Assembly (NCBI RefSeq): GCF_025996515.1
Contig: NZ_BLRH01000021.1
Location: 1-64,000, forward strand
Direction: 5' to 3'
Length of the DNA stretch: 64,000 nt
DNA from: Rhizohabitans arisaemae
Lineage (GTDB): Bacteria; Actinomycetota; Actinomycetes; Streptosporangiales; Streptosporangiaceae
A program made the position numbers and the translations under genes. Below are positions 1 to 9,187 of this stretch, piece by piece. Position 1 is the stretch's first letter. Every line of letters begins with the position of its first letter. Under the pieces are notes generated by a model, which did not search any database, was not told the origin of the DNA, and was given only the letters and a program-made list of their open reading frames with translations.

Positions 1-79
1 CGGAGCTTTCCGTGGTCGTGAGCTACAACATCGAGATCATCTCGTCAAATCTACCCAGCGAGGCATGAAGGTCCTAAAT

Positions 80-205
80 TTACGGGCATTCCTCATAGAG
101 CGGTGCCATATCGAGGTCGCCCTCGACCAGCGGTGGGATCGGCTCACCTTCTTCGAGCAGGGCCTCCCGCTCCGGGGTGTCCGCGGGTGAGCGCGGACGG
201 TACCA
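80..205 (-). pseudogene. C-terminal fragment of an unknown protein
   Basis: Read on the minus strand, this stretch gives an acidic, coding-like tail ending in LYEECP and a TAA stop at 82-80. It contains EREALLEEGEPIPPLVEG but no start codon or recognisable domain. Upstream the frame runs into arginine-rich noise. It looks like the surviving 3' end of a gene whose body has been deleted or frameshifted. I do not recognise the family. Confidence 0.25.
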
Positions 206-299
206 GGCGCACGCCGGCCGTCGGGAGGTTTCCCGGCCGGGATCCTGCCGGTGGCGTGCTCACGCACCTCGCAGCCGAAATCGTCCAGGGTGGCCGATA

Positions 300-480
300 C
301 CCGCTTGCTCGATTTTCCCCCCCGGCGGTGGCCCGTATGCCGTGGGGCTCGCTTTCGAGGAACGGCGCCGGTCCGGTGTCCTTCTCCGGCGACGGGATCT
401 GCCGCGAGACCGCCGAAGCGGTGCAACCGAGCTCGCGAGCGGCGATCGCGAACGACCGCCTCCGCACACCTTCCGGAGAG
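300..480 (-). pseudogene. LysR-family regulator remnant (helix-turn-helix only)
   Basis: The minus-strand translation contains FAIAARELGCTASAVSRQI, followed shortly by EKDTGPAPFLES and GIRATAGGE. These match the order of the LysR N-terminal helix-turn-helix (AARELGxTxSAVSRQI, then LEKDLGxPLFxR, then TxAG). The stretch is only about 60 codons, has no credible start, and no effector-binding domain follows. I read it as a decayed LysR-type gene. It may once have regulated the catabolic genes to its right. Confidence 0.4.
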
Positions 481-924
481 TTACGAGGTGCGATGGTTTC
501 AGCGTCCCGGCTCCGTGCCGTCATGAGTGCGCCGGCAGCATAAGAATCGCTGGCTCTGAGAGCCCAAATGTTTCGGTCTTCTGGGGCTTGGTTTCGGTCC
601 GGGTCAACCTTCATCGTGGACAGGGTGACCCGGCCCAACCGTGACCGGTGAGCGAGAAGGAGCGTTCGCGGTGAGATTTCCCCGGCACCGGCAGCACGTG
701 GTCGACATGGTCGCGGCGTGCCGCCGCCTGGGTGCCCCGACCACCTCGCGAGGGACCGGCACCGGCACCTCCGGACAGGCCGTGGGCTCCGGGGTGGTGC
801 CGGACTTCTCCCGCCGGCCGGGAGCCGGTCGAGGAACGTGCCCGCGCCGCCGTGTTCGGCGGGGGCCGGATCCCGCGGGTCACTCGGTCCTCGCGGTGGC
901 CACCCCCGACTCGGAAGGCAGCGC

Positions 925-2322
925 ATGACAACGATCCCCCAATGGCGGCTGCGCGCGGCGTTCGCGCAGCGACTGTCGGAGATGTACGGGCGGGAGGTTC
1001 CCGCCTACACCACGCTCGTGGAGGTATCCCGCGAGGTCAATCAGGACGTCCTGCGGCAGGCGGGACCGGAGGCGGAGCGGCTGGGATCCATCGGCCGGGT
1101 CACCGCCGAGCGGCACGGCGCCATCCGGGTCGGCACCCCCGCCGAGCTGCACCAGGTCGCCCGCATCTTCGGGGCGCTGGGTATGCGCCCGGTCGGGTTC
1201 TACGACCTCCGGGAAGCCGCCTCCAGCGCCGTGCCCGTGGTCTCGACGGCTTTCCGTCCCATCGAGGCCGGGGAACTGGCCCGCAATCCGTTCCGGGTCT
1301 TCACCTCCATGCTCACCCCGGCCGATCCCCGTTTCTTCACGCCGGACCTGCGGGAACGACTGGAGAGGTTCCTCGCGGCGCGGCAGCTCTTCCCGCCTGA
1401 GCTGCTGGAGCTCGCCGATCAAGCCGAACGGCACGGGGAGTTGCCGGAGGCCGCGGCCGAACGCTTCCTCCACCTTGCCGTTCAGGCGTTCGAGCTGTCC
1501 ACCGAGCCGGTCGACCAGGCCTGGTATGAGGAGCTGGCCCGGGTCTCCGGAGTCGCCGCCGACATCGGCGGCGTGACCAGCACGCACGTCAATCACCTGA
1601 CACCCCGGGTGCTCGACATCGACGAGCTCTACCGGAGGATGACCGGCCGCGGCATCGCGATGATCGACGCGATTCAGGGGCCGCCACGCTGGTCGGGTCC
1701 GGACGTGCTGCTGCGCCAGACGTCGTTTCGGGCGCTCGCCGAACCGCGCGCCCTGCGCCGGCCGGACGGCAGCGTCACCACGGGATCGCTGCGCGTGCGG
1801 TTCGGTGAGGTGGAGGCTCGTGGGATCGCGCTCACTCCCGCCGGCCGGGCCGGCTACGACACCCTGCTGGCCAAGACCGACGCCCATCTGGCCGCTCATC
1901 CCGACGCCGACCGCGGCGAGGTCGCCCGATCGATCTGGGAACAGGGGTTCCCCGCCACGGAGCGGGATCTCGCGGTCGAGCGGCAGGCGTTCTTCACCTA
2001 TGAGCCGGTACTCGACCGCCCCCGCGACGGGCGGAAACCGGCGGCCGACCTCGCCACTCTCATCGACCAGGGCTGGGTGCGCGCCGTACCCGTCGTCTAC
2101 GAGGACTTCCTGCCCCGTTCGGCGGCCGGGATCTTCCAGTCCAACCTGAGCGGGAAGGGTTCGAGGAACGACACTCAAGCAGCGGTCGGCTACGACGCCG
2201 ACCGGCTTTCCGACGCGATCGGACGCCCGGTGCTCGACCCGTTCGCCCTCTATGCGGAGCAGCAGGGGACATCCCTCGAACACGTCGCCCAGGCGCTCGA
2301 ACTGACCGAAGCCATCCGGTAG
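925..2322 (+). CDS. hglS: 2-oxoadipate dioxygenase/decarboxylase, HglS-like (DUF1338)
   Basis: This 465-residue protein matches the DUF1338/YdcJ family in length and sequence. The characterised member, HglS of Pseudomonas putida, is a non-haem iron enzyme that converts 2-oxoadipate to D-2-hydroxyglutarate in lysine catabolism. Likely metal ligands are His64 (in ERHGAIRVGT), His224 (in THVNHLTPR) and Glu295 or Glu297 (in FGEVEARGIAL). The ATG at 925 is preceded by GGAAGG and begins MTTIPQWRLR. Only 48 bp separate it from the aldehyde dehydrogenase downstream, so the two are probably cotranscribed. Together they cover the aminoadipate branch of lysine degradation, although no 2-aminoadipate aminotransferase is visible. 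No TetR operator of the type found elsewhere in the island precedes this unit. Confidence 0.85.
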   Translation: MTTIPQWRLRAAFAQRLSEMYGREVPAYTTLVEVSREVNQDVLRQAGPEAERLGSIGRVTAERHGAIRVGTPAELHQVARIFGALGMRPVGFYDLREAASSAVPVVSTAFRPIEAGELARNPFRVFTSMLTPADPRFFTPDLRERLERFLAARQLFPPELLELADQAERHGELPEAAAERFLHLAVQAFELSTEPVDQAWYEELARVSGVAADIGGVTSTHVNHLTPRVLDIDELYRRMTGRGIAMIDAIQGPPRWSGPDVLLRQTSFRALAEPRALRRPDGSVTTGSLRVRFGEVEARGIALTPAGRAGYDTLLAKTDAHLAAHPDADRGEVARSIWEQGFPATERDLAVERQAFFTYEPVLDRPRDGRKPAADLATLIDQGWVRAVPVVYEDFLPRSAAGIFQSNLSGKGSRNDTQAAVGYDADRLSDAIGRPVLDPFALYAEQQGTSLEHVAQALELTEAIR

Positions 2323-2370
2323 CCGTCCCGCCCCGCCCGCCCGACACCCGACTTCGACGGAGAGACACCG

Positions 2371-3906
2371 ATGAGCCAGCAGGCAACCACGCTTCCCACC
2401 ACCGAATCCCTGCGCGAGCGCGCGCTCGGCAGCCTGACCCGCCTGGGCGCCGTGTTCGAGGAGGGCGACGGCCTGCGGGCGCGGACGCCGATCACCGGCG
2501 AGGACCTGCTGGGTCTTGGCGCCGCGACTCCCACGGACGCCGACAGGGCGATCACCGCCGCGCACGAGGCGTTCCTGTCCTGGCGGACCGTGCCCGCGCC
2601 CCGCCGCGGAGAACTGGTCCGCAGGCTCGGGGAGCTTTTGCGCGAGCACAAAGGCACGCTGGCCGATCTCATCACCGTCGAAGTGGGCAAGATCCGCTCC
2701 GAGGCGCTCGGCGAGGTGCAGGAGATGATCGACATCTGCGAGTTCGCGGTCGGCCTGTCCCGTCAGCTCTACGGGCGCACCATCGCCTCGGAACGGCCGG
2801 GACACCGGTTGACGGAGACCTGGCACCCGCTCGGCGTCGTCGGCGTGATCTCCGCCTTCAACTTCCCGGCGGCCGTATGGGCGTGGAATACCGCCGTTGC
2901 GCTGGTCTGCGGCGACACCGTCGTCTGGAAGCCCTCGGAGTTGACCCCGCTGACCGCCTTGGCCTGCGATCGCCTCCTGGCGACGGCGGCCGACGAGGCC
3001 GGGGTCCCACGCGACGTGCATCGACTGGTGCTCGGCGATCGCGCCCTCGGCGAGCAACTGGTCGACGACCGGCGGATCGCGCTGGTCAGCGCCACCGGTT
3101 CGGTGCGTATGGGCCGTGAGGTCGGCCCGCGCGTCGCGGCCCGCTTCGGTCGCGCCCTGCTGGAGCTGGGCGGGAACAACGCCACCGTCGTCGCCCCGTC
3201 GGCCGACCTCGACTTGGCGATGGCCGGGATCGTGTTCGCGGCGGCCGGTACGGCGGGGCAGCGCTGCACGAGCCTGCGGCGGCTCATCGCGCACACCGAC
3301 ATCGCCGACACCCTGGTCGACCGGCTCGCCACCGCCTATCGCAAACTGCCTGTCGGCGACCCGTTCGAGGAGGGCACCCTGGTCGGACCGCTTATCTCCG
3401 GGCAGGCCTACGACGCGATGCAGGCGGCGTTGACGGCCGCGCAGGCCGAAGGCGGCAAGATCATCGCCGGTGGACGGCGGCGGCTCGCCGACTCGGCGGC
3501 GAACGCGTTCTACGTCGAGCCCGCGATCGTCCGGGTCACCGAGCAGACCGACATCGTGCGCCAGGAGACCTTCGCGCCGATCCTCTACGTGCAGACCTAC
3601 CGGACACTGGACGAGGCCATCGCCCTGCACAACGACGTGCCCCAGGGGCTGTCCTCCAGCATTTTCACCCGGGACCAGCAGGAAGCCGAACGCTTTCTCG
3701 CCGCCGACGGCTCCGACTGCGGCATCGCCAACGTCAACATCGGCACGTCGGGCGCGGAGATCGGCGGCGCGTTCGGAGGCGAGAAGGAGACAGGCGGGGG
3801 ACGCGAATCCGGCTCCGACTCCTGGCGTGCGTACATGCGCGCGGCGACCAACACCGTCAACTACTCGGGTCGGCTCGCACTCGCGCAGAACGTGAACTTC
3901 CTCTGA
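2371..3906 (+). CDS. ALDH7-type aldehyde dehydrogenase (aminoadipate-semialdehyde / piperideine-6-carboxylate dehydrogenase)
   Basis: The 511-residue protein is a full-length NAD(P)-dependent aldehyde dehydrogenase most like the ALDH7A1/AmaB (Pcd) group, which oxidises 2-aminoadipate 6-semialdehyde to 2-aminoadipate. The general base is Glu265 in LLELGGNN and the catalytic Cys299 lies in TAGQRCTSLRRL. The GGNN and QRCTSLRR signatures and the C-terminal FGGEKETGGGRESGSD segment are typical of this subgroup. The ATG follows GGAGAGACACCG. It sits directly behind the HglS-like gene. The product of this enzyme is two steps from the HglS substrate, which supports a shared lysine or hydroxylysine pathway. 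The phospholyase fusion at 6109 is predicted to make its aldehyde substrate. Confidence 0.85.
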   Translation: MSQQATTLPTTESLRERALGSLTRLGAVFEEGDGLRARTPITGEDLLGLGAATPTDADRAITAAHEAFLSWRTVPAPRRGELVRRLGELLREHKGTLADLITVEVGKIRSEALGEVQEMIDICEFAVGLSRQLYGRTIASERPGHRLTETWHPLGVVGVISAFNFPAAVWAWNTAVALVCGDTVVWKPSELTPLTALACDRLLATAADEAGVPRDVHRLVLGDRALGEQLVDDRRIALVSATGSVRMGREVGPRVAARFGRALLELGGNNATVVAPSADLDLAMAGIVFAAAGTAGQRCTSLRRLIAHTDIADTLVDRLATAYRKLPVGDPFEEGTLVGPLISGQAYDAMQAALTAAQAEGGKIIAGGRRRLADSAANAFYVEPAIVRVTEQTDIVRQETFAPILYVQTYRTLDEAIALHNDVPQGLSSSIFTRDQQEAERFLAADGSDCGIANVNIGTSGAEIGGAFGGEKETGGGRESGSDSWRAYMRAATNTVNYSGRLALAQNVNFL

Positions 3907-4006
3907 CACCCCGCGGGCGGCCCCGACCAGGTGGATGCCCGCGACGGCGGGCGAGCGGGGACATCCTGACGCGACCGGGCAGCGGCTGTGAAAACGATCT
4001 ATCCGA

Positions 4007-4036
4007 TTGAGTATTTGTCCAAACGATCGATAGACT
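4007..4036 (+). promoter_or_regulatory. leaderless promoter of the hydrolase-tetR unit
   Basis: TTGAGT (4007-4012), an 18-bp spacer and TAGACT (4031-4036) form a good actinobacterial promoter. The start ATG at 4043 lies 6 bp beyond the -10 box, so the transcript should be leaderless. The TetR operator covers the spacer and the -10 box. Confidence 0.6.
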
Positions 4037-4037
4037 A
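4016..4037. promoter_or_regulatory. predicted TetR operator 1
   Basis: A palindrome-like site centred on CGATCG at 4024-4029. Read on the minus strand it contains CTATCGATCGTTTGG, closely matching the sites at 6032, 9188, 20154 and 26413. It sits between the -35 box and the start codon of the unit that encodes the TetR protein itself, implying autoregulation. Confidence 0.7.
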
Positions 4038-4042
4038 AGTTC

Positions 4043-5164
4043 ATGGTAGATCTTCCGTCGCGGTCGGTTCGTCGCGTTCGCACCGTGCTCGGCGACATCG
4101 AGCCCGCCGAGCTCGGGCATACTCAGCCGCACGAACACGTCCTGTGCGACATGTCGGCGATCATCCAGCCGTGGGGTCTCCAGCCGGTGGCCGGCGCGCC
4201 GCCGTCGAGCCCGGGGAACCCGGCCGTCGCCCGGGAGTTCCCCGCGTCGGTACGCGCCAAGGTCGCCGAACCGGTGCGGCCGGACAACTACGACTGGATC
4301 CGCCGTACCGTCCTGAACCTCGACAACCTGCGGCTGCTCTCCGAGACGGACGCCGTCGAGGAGCTGTCGCTCTACCGGTCCGCCGGAGGCGGCGCGGTGG
4401 TGGACTCGTCCTGTGTGGGGATGGGGCGCGATCCGCTCGGGCTGGCCCGGGTGTCACGCGCCACCGGGGTCCACATCGTGATGGGCAGCGGCTACTACTC
4501 GCGCGACTACCACCCCGCGGGCCTGGCCGACGTGCCCGTGGACGCCGTTCGCGACGAGATCACGCGGGATGTGGAGGTCGGCGTGGACGACACCGGCATC
4601 CGCGCCGGGGTCATCGGAGAGATCGGCCTGAGCTGGCCCGTGCATCCGGTCGAGGAGAAGGTGCTCCGGGCGGCCTGCCGGGCGCAGGTGGCGACCGGGG
4701 CACCGCTGCAGATCCATCCCGGCCGCCATCCGGAAGCGCCTTTGCACGCCGTGCGCACCGTCCTGGATGCGGGCGGACAGCCGGAGCGGACGATCGTATC
4801 CCATCTCGACCGTACGCTCTGGCGGTCCGGCGACCTGCTCGAACTCGCCCGGACGGGGTGCTACCTGGAGCTCGACCTGTTCGGCCAGGAGTCCAGCTAC
4901 TACGCCTTCAACCCCGACGCGCGCCGCCCCAACGACCGCACCCGGATCGAATGGCTCCAGATGTTGATCGAAGCGGGATTCGGCGACCGGTTGCTGGTCG
5001 CCCAGGACATCTGCCAGAAGGTGTATCTCCGTCGCTACGGTGGCCCCGGATACACCCACATCCTGGAGAGCGCCCTCCCGTTGATGCGGCACATGGGGAT
5101 GAGCGACACCGAGATCACGATGGTTACGGTGAACAACCCCGCCGCCATCCTCACTGTGGGATAG
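4043..5164 (+). CDS. phosphotriesterase-like metallo-hydrolase / lactonase
   Basis: This 373-residue protein has the binuclear-metal amidohydrolase barrel of the phosphotriesterase (PTE/PLL) family. Members hydrolyse lactones, phosphoesters or carbamates. Visible ligands are His30 and His32 (PHEHV), His225 (QIHPGRHP), His254 (VSHLDRT) and Asp322 (AQDICQK). The bridging ligand, a carbamylated lysine in classical PTEs, is Glu193 here (GVIGEIGLSW), a substitution known in a subset of PTE-like proteins. The substrate cannot be read from sequence. The ATG at 4043 fits a leaderless transcript. It is cotranscribed with tetR (8-bp gap) under predicted autorepression, so it probably acts early on the island's substrate, for example by ring opening. 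Confidence 0.8.
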   Translation: MVDLPSRSVRRVRTVLGDIEPAELGHTQPHEHVLCDMSAIIQPWGLQPVAGAPPSSPGNPAVAREFPASVRAKVAEPVRPDNYDWIRRTVLNLDNLRLLSETDAVEELSLYRSAGGGAVVDSSCVGMGRDPLGLARVSRATGVHIVMGSGYYSRDYHPAGLADVPVDAVRDEITRDVEVGVDDTGIRAGVIGEIGLSWPVHPVEEKVLRAACRAQVATGAPLQIHPGRHPEAPLHAVRTVLDAGGQPERTIVSHLDRTLWRSGDLLELARTGCYLELDLFGQESSYYAFNPDARRPNDRTRIEWLQMLIEAGFGDRLLVAQDICQKVYLRRYGGPGYTHILESALPLMRHMGMSDTEITMVTVNNPAAILTVG

Positions 5165-5172
5165 TCGAAGCG

Positions 5173-5907
5173 ATGGCCACTACCAACCAGAGCGGCGGCA
5201 ACCGCAGCGCCAGAGGCGGCCGGATCAAGGCCGGCTCCTCGCGCCGGGCCCAGTCCGAGCAGACAGAGTTGCACCTCCTCCGCACCGCTACCTGGCTCTT
5301 CTCCGAGCGGGGGTTCCACGGCACGGGAATCCGCGACATCGCGGAGGCCGCAGGCGTCGCCGTCTCGGCGATGTACTACTACGCCTCATCCAAGGACGAG
5401 CTCCTGGAAGGGGTCATGCGCCGGACTCTCGACGTCCTGGTCTTCAGCGGCCAGGAGACCCTCCGCGACGTCGTGGATCCGGCTGAGCGCCTGGCCGCGG
5501 TCATCGCCTCCCATGTCGCCTTCCACGCCCGCAACCCCCGGGCCGCCAAAGTGGCCGACTACGAGTTCCATGCCTTGACCGGGCAGGTACGGCAGGACGT
5601 CCTGCGGCAACGGGACGCCTACGAAACGGTGTGGTCGTCGATCCTGCAGGCCGGGGTCCACGACGGCACCTTCAAGGACCGCGGCACCGTGGCACGGCTC
5701 GCGCTGCTGCAGATGACGACCGGCGTGGCCCACTGGTATCGCCCGAAGGGCGAACTGAGCATCCCGCAGCTGTGCGAGCGTTTCGCCGAGATGGGACTCG
5801 CCCTGATGGGGGCGAGTCTTGAGGGCGTGAACCTTCCGGACACCCAGCTGCTGCTGCGACGCGCCGAACTGACGATCGAGCCGCGTGAAAGGCCTTCCGG
5901 GCTGTAG
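5173..5907 (+). CDS. TetR-family repressor, predicted regulator of the catabolic island
   Basis: This 244-residue TetR/AcrR protein has a basic N-terminal extension (about 30 residues) followed by the DNA-binding domain. The domain runs TATWLFSERGFHGTGIRDIA, then AEAAGVAVSAMYYYASSKDE, a clear helix-turn-helix. The C-terminal half, with HARNPRAAKVADYEFHALTG and a conserved QMTTGVAHWYRPKGELS segment, resembles the ligand-binding domain of KstR2-like TetR proteins that bind acyl-CoA-type ligands; the ligand here is unknown. It is the only TetR gene in the island, and the repeated 22-bp palindromes have the size and symmetry of TetR operators. I therefore infer that it binds them and controls its own operon and four others. 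Confidence 0.85.
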   Translation: MATTNQSGGNRSARGGRIKAGSSRRAQSEQTELHLLRTATWLFSERGFHGTGIRDIAEAAGVAVSAMYYYASSKDELLEGVMRRTLDVLVFSGQETLRDVVDPAERLAAVIASHVAFHARNPRAAKVADYEFHALTGQVRQDVLRQRDAYETVWSSILQAGVHDGTFKDRGTVARLALLQMTTGVAHWYRPKGELSIPQLCERFAEMGLALMGASLEGVNLPDTQLLLRRAELTIEPRERPSGL

Positions 5908-6031
5908 CCGCCACCCCCGTGCCCACCGGGGCGATCACCGCCTCCGACTGCCACGCATACCGGATCCGTCAGTGCCGGACCAGGTGCACGGCAGCGGCGT
6001 TTCCCTGGAGAGCACCCTTGACATCCTCTCT

Positions 6032-6053
6032 AATTTGAGCGATCGTTCGATTA
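6032..6053. promoter_or_regulatory. predicted TetR operator 2
   Basis: The site contains TTTGAGCGATCGTTCGATTA, centred on CGATCG at 6040-6045. A TTGACA box at 6018-6023 lies exactly 14 bp upstream of the operator start, as at operator 3. A -10 box placed 17 bp further (a weak GATCGT) would lie inside the operator. It precedes the kinase-phospholyase fusion gene. Confidence 0.75.
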
Positions 6054-6108
6054 CATTTCGTCCGTCGAGTGATCGCCGACGACCCTTGAACACGGGTGGA
6101 GAGATGCA

Positions 6109-9100
6109 ATGCATGCGACAGAAGGCCATCTCGGCGGCGGTGAGCGCGCTGATGACCGAGCCGTGATTTCTCCGGCCGGCGACGACGAGCTTGATCAGGC
6201 CGCTCGGACCGCGTACCTGCTCTACGGCCTGCGGGGGCGCCTGGATCGTCTCCCCGGCGAGACGGACCTGAACTTCCGGTTGCGCACCGCCGACGGCGAG
6301 CGCTACGTCTTCAAACTCCACGCTCCGGATACCGATCCGGTGGAGCTCGAGTTCCAGGACGCCGTGCTGCTGCACCTGGCGGAGCGGGACAACCCACCCC
6401 CGGCCCCGCGCGTGGTTCGGGCGCGGGACGGCCGCTCCGCCGTACGGACGGTATGGGCCGACGGCGTGCGCACGGCGCGGATGCTGACCTGGGTAAGCGG
6501 TCATCCCTGGGCCGAGGTGACGCCGACGGCGGAGCGTCTGCGTGACCTCGGCCGTCACGTGGCGATCGTCGACCGCGCGCTGGGGGAGTTCACCCACCCG
6601 GCCATGCGGCGCGAACTGCTGTGGAATCTGACCAGCGCGCCCCAGGTCGCGGCCTTCGCGCCGGCGGTCGCCGACACGCTCCGGCCGCTGGTGCTGGAGG
6701 TCTTCGATCGCTACCGCGACCACGTCGCACCGCGGATCGCCGCACTGCCTCACCAGGTCATCCACAACGACGCCAACGAACTCAACATCCTGGTGGACGA
6801 CGCCGGCGACGTCGCGGGACTCATCGACTTCGGCGACGCGGCGTGGAACCCCCGGGTCTGCGGTCTGGCGGTGGCGGGGGCCTATGCCATGCAGGGCCAT
6901 GCCGATCCACTGAGAGCGGTGTTGCCCCTGGTCGCGGGGTATGACGAGGTCTCACCGCTTCAGCCGGCCGAACTTGAGGTGCTGTTCGACCTCATGCGCA
7001 CCCGGCTGGCCATGAGCGTGTGCATGTCCGCATACCAGCACGCCAAGGACCCGGCCAACGAGTACCTGCTCGTCAGCCAGCACGGGGTGACATGGGCACT
7101 GCGGGCGCTGGCCGGCACCAGCCCCGACCTCGCCCACTTCCGGCTACGCGACGCGGTCGGTTTCGAGGCCGACCCCCGAGCCCGGGTGGTACGGCGGTCT
7201 TTCGAGTCCGGTACGGCCGATCCCGCGTCCGTCCTGGGCGAGGACGTCGGCACCGCGCGCGCGATCACGCTCGGCTGGGACGACGCGCCGTTCGACCTCT
7301 CCCGTCCCGCGGATCCCGCGACCGCGTCCGCCTGGATGCGCGATCACGTCACCCGCGCGGGTGCCGCCTTCGCCCTGGGCCGCTACGGCGAGAACCGGCG
7401 GACCTCCCAGGCACGGCGGTCGGTTCACCTGGGATGCGATCTCTACGCCGACGCGGGAAGCAGCGTGCGCTGCCCGCTGCCCGGCGTCGTGCACGCCGTG
7501 GCGGCCGATCCGGCGGGGACGGTCGTGCTGGAACACCGCACCGAGGACGGCGTGCCGTTCTGGACGCTCTACCGGCACCTGGATCCTGTGTCGATCGCCT
7601 GGCTCGTCCCCGGCTCCGAAGTGGCGGCGGGCGAAGTGCTGGGAACCCTCGGCGACGAGCAGCACACCGGCGGCCGGCCGCCCCACCTGCATCTTCAGCT
7701 GCTGACGCACCTGCTGGGCCTCGGCGCCGCCTTCCCCGGTACGGGGCCGGCCGAGGAGGCGGATCTGTGGATGAGCGTCAGCGCCGACCCCAACCTGCTC
7801 CTCCGCCGCAAGGACGGCGTCGCGACCCGCCCGCGACGCGACGCGGCCGGCATCGCCGCGCGGCGCCGCACGAATTTCAGCAGGGCCATGAGCATCTCCT
7901 ACCGCGAGCCACTACACATCGTCCGCGGCGAGGGCGCCTACCTCTTCGACGCTTCCGGCAGGTCGTGGCTGGACCTGGTCAACAACGTCTGCCACGTGGG
8001 CCACTGTCATCCCCGGGTCGTCGAGGCCGCCCATCGGCAGGCGACCCGCCTCAACACCAACACCCGGTACCTGCACGAGTCGGTCGTCGACTACTCCCGC
8101 CGGCTGGTCCAGCTCCTGCCGGACCCGCTGCGGGTCTGCTTCTTCGTGAACTCCGGCTCGGAGGCCAACGACCTGGCGCTGCGGCTGGCCACGGCTCACA
8201 CCGGCGCGGTCGACACCTTGGTCCTCGACCATGCCTACCACGGGCATCTCAGCTCGCAGGTGGCCCTGAGCCCGTACAAGTTCAACCGCGCCGGCGGGCG
8301 CGGGCGACCGGACACCACGCACGTCTGCGAACTGCCGGATCCCTACCGCGGGCGGCTGCGCGCCGGGCGGGACGACGACCTCGGCCCCCGGTACGCGGAC
8401 TCCGTCGCCGAGCGGCTCCTCGCGCTCAACGCGGCGGGGCGGCGCCCGGCCGCGTTCTTCGCCGAATCCCTGCAGAGCTGCGGCGGCCAGGTCGTCTACC
8501 CCGGCGGCTACCTCGGCAGCGCGTTCGAACACGTCAGAAAGGCCGGCGGCCTGTGCGTCGCGGACGAGGTGCAGGTGGGCCTCGGACGCGTGGGCCGGCA
8601 CGTCTGGGGCTTCGAGCTGCAAGGCGTCGTGCCCGACATCGTCACGATGGGAAAGCCGCTCGGCAACGGCCATCCCCTTGCCGCCGTGGTGACGACCCCC
8701 GAGGTCGCGCGGTCGTTCGTGACCGGGATGGAGTGGTTCAACACCTTCGGCGGCAATCCGGTCTCCGCCGAGGTGGGACTGGCCGTACTCGACGTCATGC
8801 GTGACGAGGGTCTGCAGGCACACGCCCGCCGGCGCGGCGACCAGCTCCTGAACGGCTTGCGCCGCCTTCAGGAACGCCACCCGCTCATCGGGGACGTCCG
8901 CGGCGAGGGACTCTTTCTCGGCGTCGAGCTGAGCCTCGAAGACCGGCGACCGGCCACCGCGCAGGCCGCGGCGGTCAAGGAGGCGGCCAAGGCGCGGGGG
9001 GTCCTGCTCTCCACCGACGGGCCGGACGACAACGTCCTCAAGATCAAGCCGCCGCTCGTGCTGACGGCGGCCGACTGCGAGCTGTTCCTCGACGTCCTCG

Positions 9101-9135
9101 CGGACGCGCTCGCCGAAGTCGAGCAGTCTGCCTGA
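6109..9135 (+). CDS. trimodular kinase / LytM-M23 / class-III PLP phospholyase fusion (hydroxylysine-type)
   Basis: This 1008-residue protein has three modules. Residues about 20-330 form an aminoglycoside-phosphotransferase-fold kinase, with catalytic Asp221 and Asn226 (IHNDANELN) and Asp240 (IDFGDA). Residues about 420-560 form an M23/LytM domain with all zinc-site residues present: His440, Asp444, His490, His526 and His528. Residues about 590-1005 form a class-III aminotransferase fold with PLP lysine Lys849 ([10 protein letters not shown]). In animals the kinase and PLP modules are separate proteins, hydroxylysine kinase and phosphohydroxylysine or phosphoethanolamine phospho-lyase. By analogy, this enzyme would phosphorylate a hydroxyl-amine substrate and then eliminate phosphate and ammonia, giving an aldehyde. 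No signal peptide is visible, so the M23 domain is cytosolic. The ATG at 6109 follows GGTGGAGAG. Which hydroxyl-amine is used is inference. Confidence 0.85.
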   Translation: MHATEGHLGGGERADDRAVISPAGDDELDQAARTAYLLYGLRGRLDRLPGETDLNFRLRTADGERYVFKLHAPDTDPVELEFQDAVLLHLAERDNPPPAPRVVRARDGRSAVRTVWADGVRTARMLTWVSGHPWAEVTPTAERLRDLGRHVAIVDRALGEFTHPAMRRELLWNLTSAPQVAAFAPAVADTLRPLVLEVFDRYRDHVAPRIAALPHQVIHNDANELNILVDDAGDVAGLIDFGDAAWNPRVCGLAVAGAYAMQGHADPLRAVLPLVAGYDEVSPLQPAELEVLFDLMRTRLAMSVCMSAYQHAKDPANEYLLVSQHGVTWALRALAGTSPDLAHFRLRDAVGFEADPRARVVRRSFESGTADPASVLGEDVGTARAITLGWDDAPFDLSRPADPATASAWMRDHVTRAGAAFALGRYGENRRTSQARRSVHLGCDLYADAGSSVRCPLPGVVHAVAADPAGTVVLEHRTEDGVPFWTLYRHLDPVSIAWLVPGSEVAAGEVLGTLGDEQHTGGRPPHLHLQLLTHLLGLGAAFPGTGPAEEADLWMSVSADPNLLLRRKDGVATRPRRDAAGIAARRRTNFSRAMSISYREPLHIVRGEGAYLFDASGRSWLDLVNNVCHVGHCHPRVVEAAHRQATRLNTNTRYLHESVVDYSRRLVQLLPDPLRVCFFVNSGSEANDLALRLATAHTGAVDTLVLDHAYHGHLSSQVALSPYKFNRAGGRGRPDTTHVCELPDPYRGRLRAGRDDDLGPRYADSVAERLLALNAAGRRPAAFFAESLQSCGGQVVYPGGYLGSAFEHVRKAGGLCVADEVQVGLGRVGRHVWGFELQGVVPDIVTMGKPLGNGHPLAAVVTTPEVARSFVTGMEWFNTFGGNPVSAEVGLAVLDVMRDEGLQAHARRRGDQLLNGLRRLQERHPLIGDVRGEGLFLGVELSLEDRRPATAQAAAVKEAAKARGVLLSTDGPDDNVLKIKPPLVLTAADCELFLDVLADALAEVEQSA

Positions 9136-9187
9136 CAGCTGTTACTGCTTTTTCCTGACTGTTTTCCCAGCTCTTGACATCAGCTCT

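Larger units (their letters stand above)
1..924. other. degenerate region without an intact gene
   Basis: I find no intact gene here. Open frames exist on both strands, but none has a plausible start, family resemblance and length together. Two decayed minus-strand fragments (80-205 and 300-480) are listed separately. Bases 541-924 show only GC-rich sequence leading into the ribosome-binding site of the gene at 925. Confidence 0.6.

Noticed and set aside
440-460. GCGATCGCGAACG near the left end as a sixth TetR operator
   Set aside because: It shares only the CGATCG centre. The TTYGAA half-sites are absent and it lies far from any start codon.
880-4098. 1072-codon minus-strand open frame opposite the HglS and ALDH7 genes
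   Set aside because: It is antisense to two genes with clear catalytic motifs, shows no family resemblance and is explained by high GC content.
7381-7740. Separate M23 peptidase gene
   Set aside because: The frame is continuous with the kinase and PLP modules, with no internal ribosome-binding site or signal peptide.
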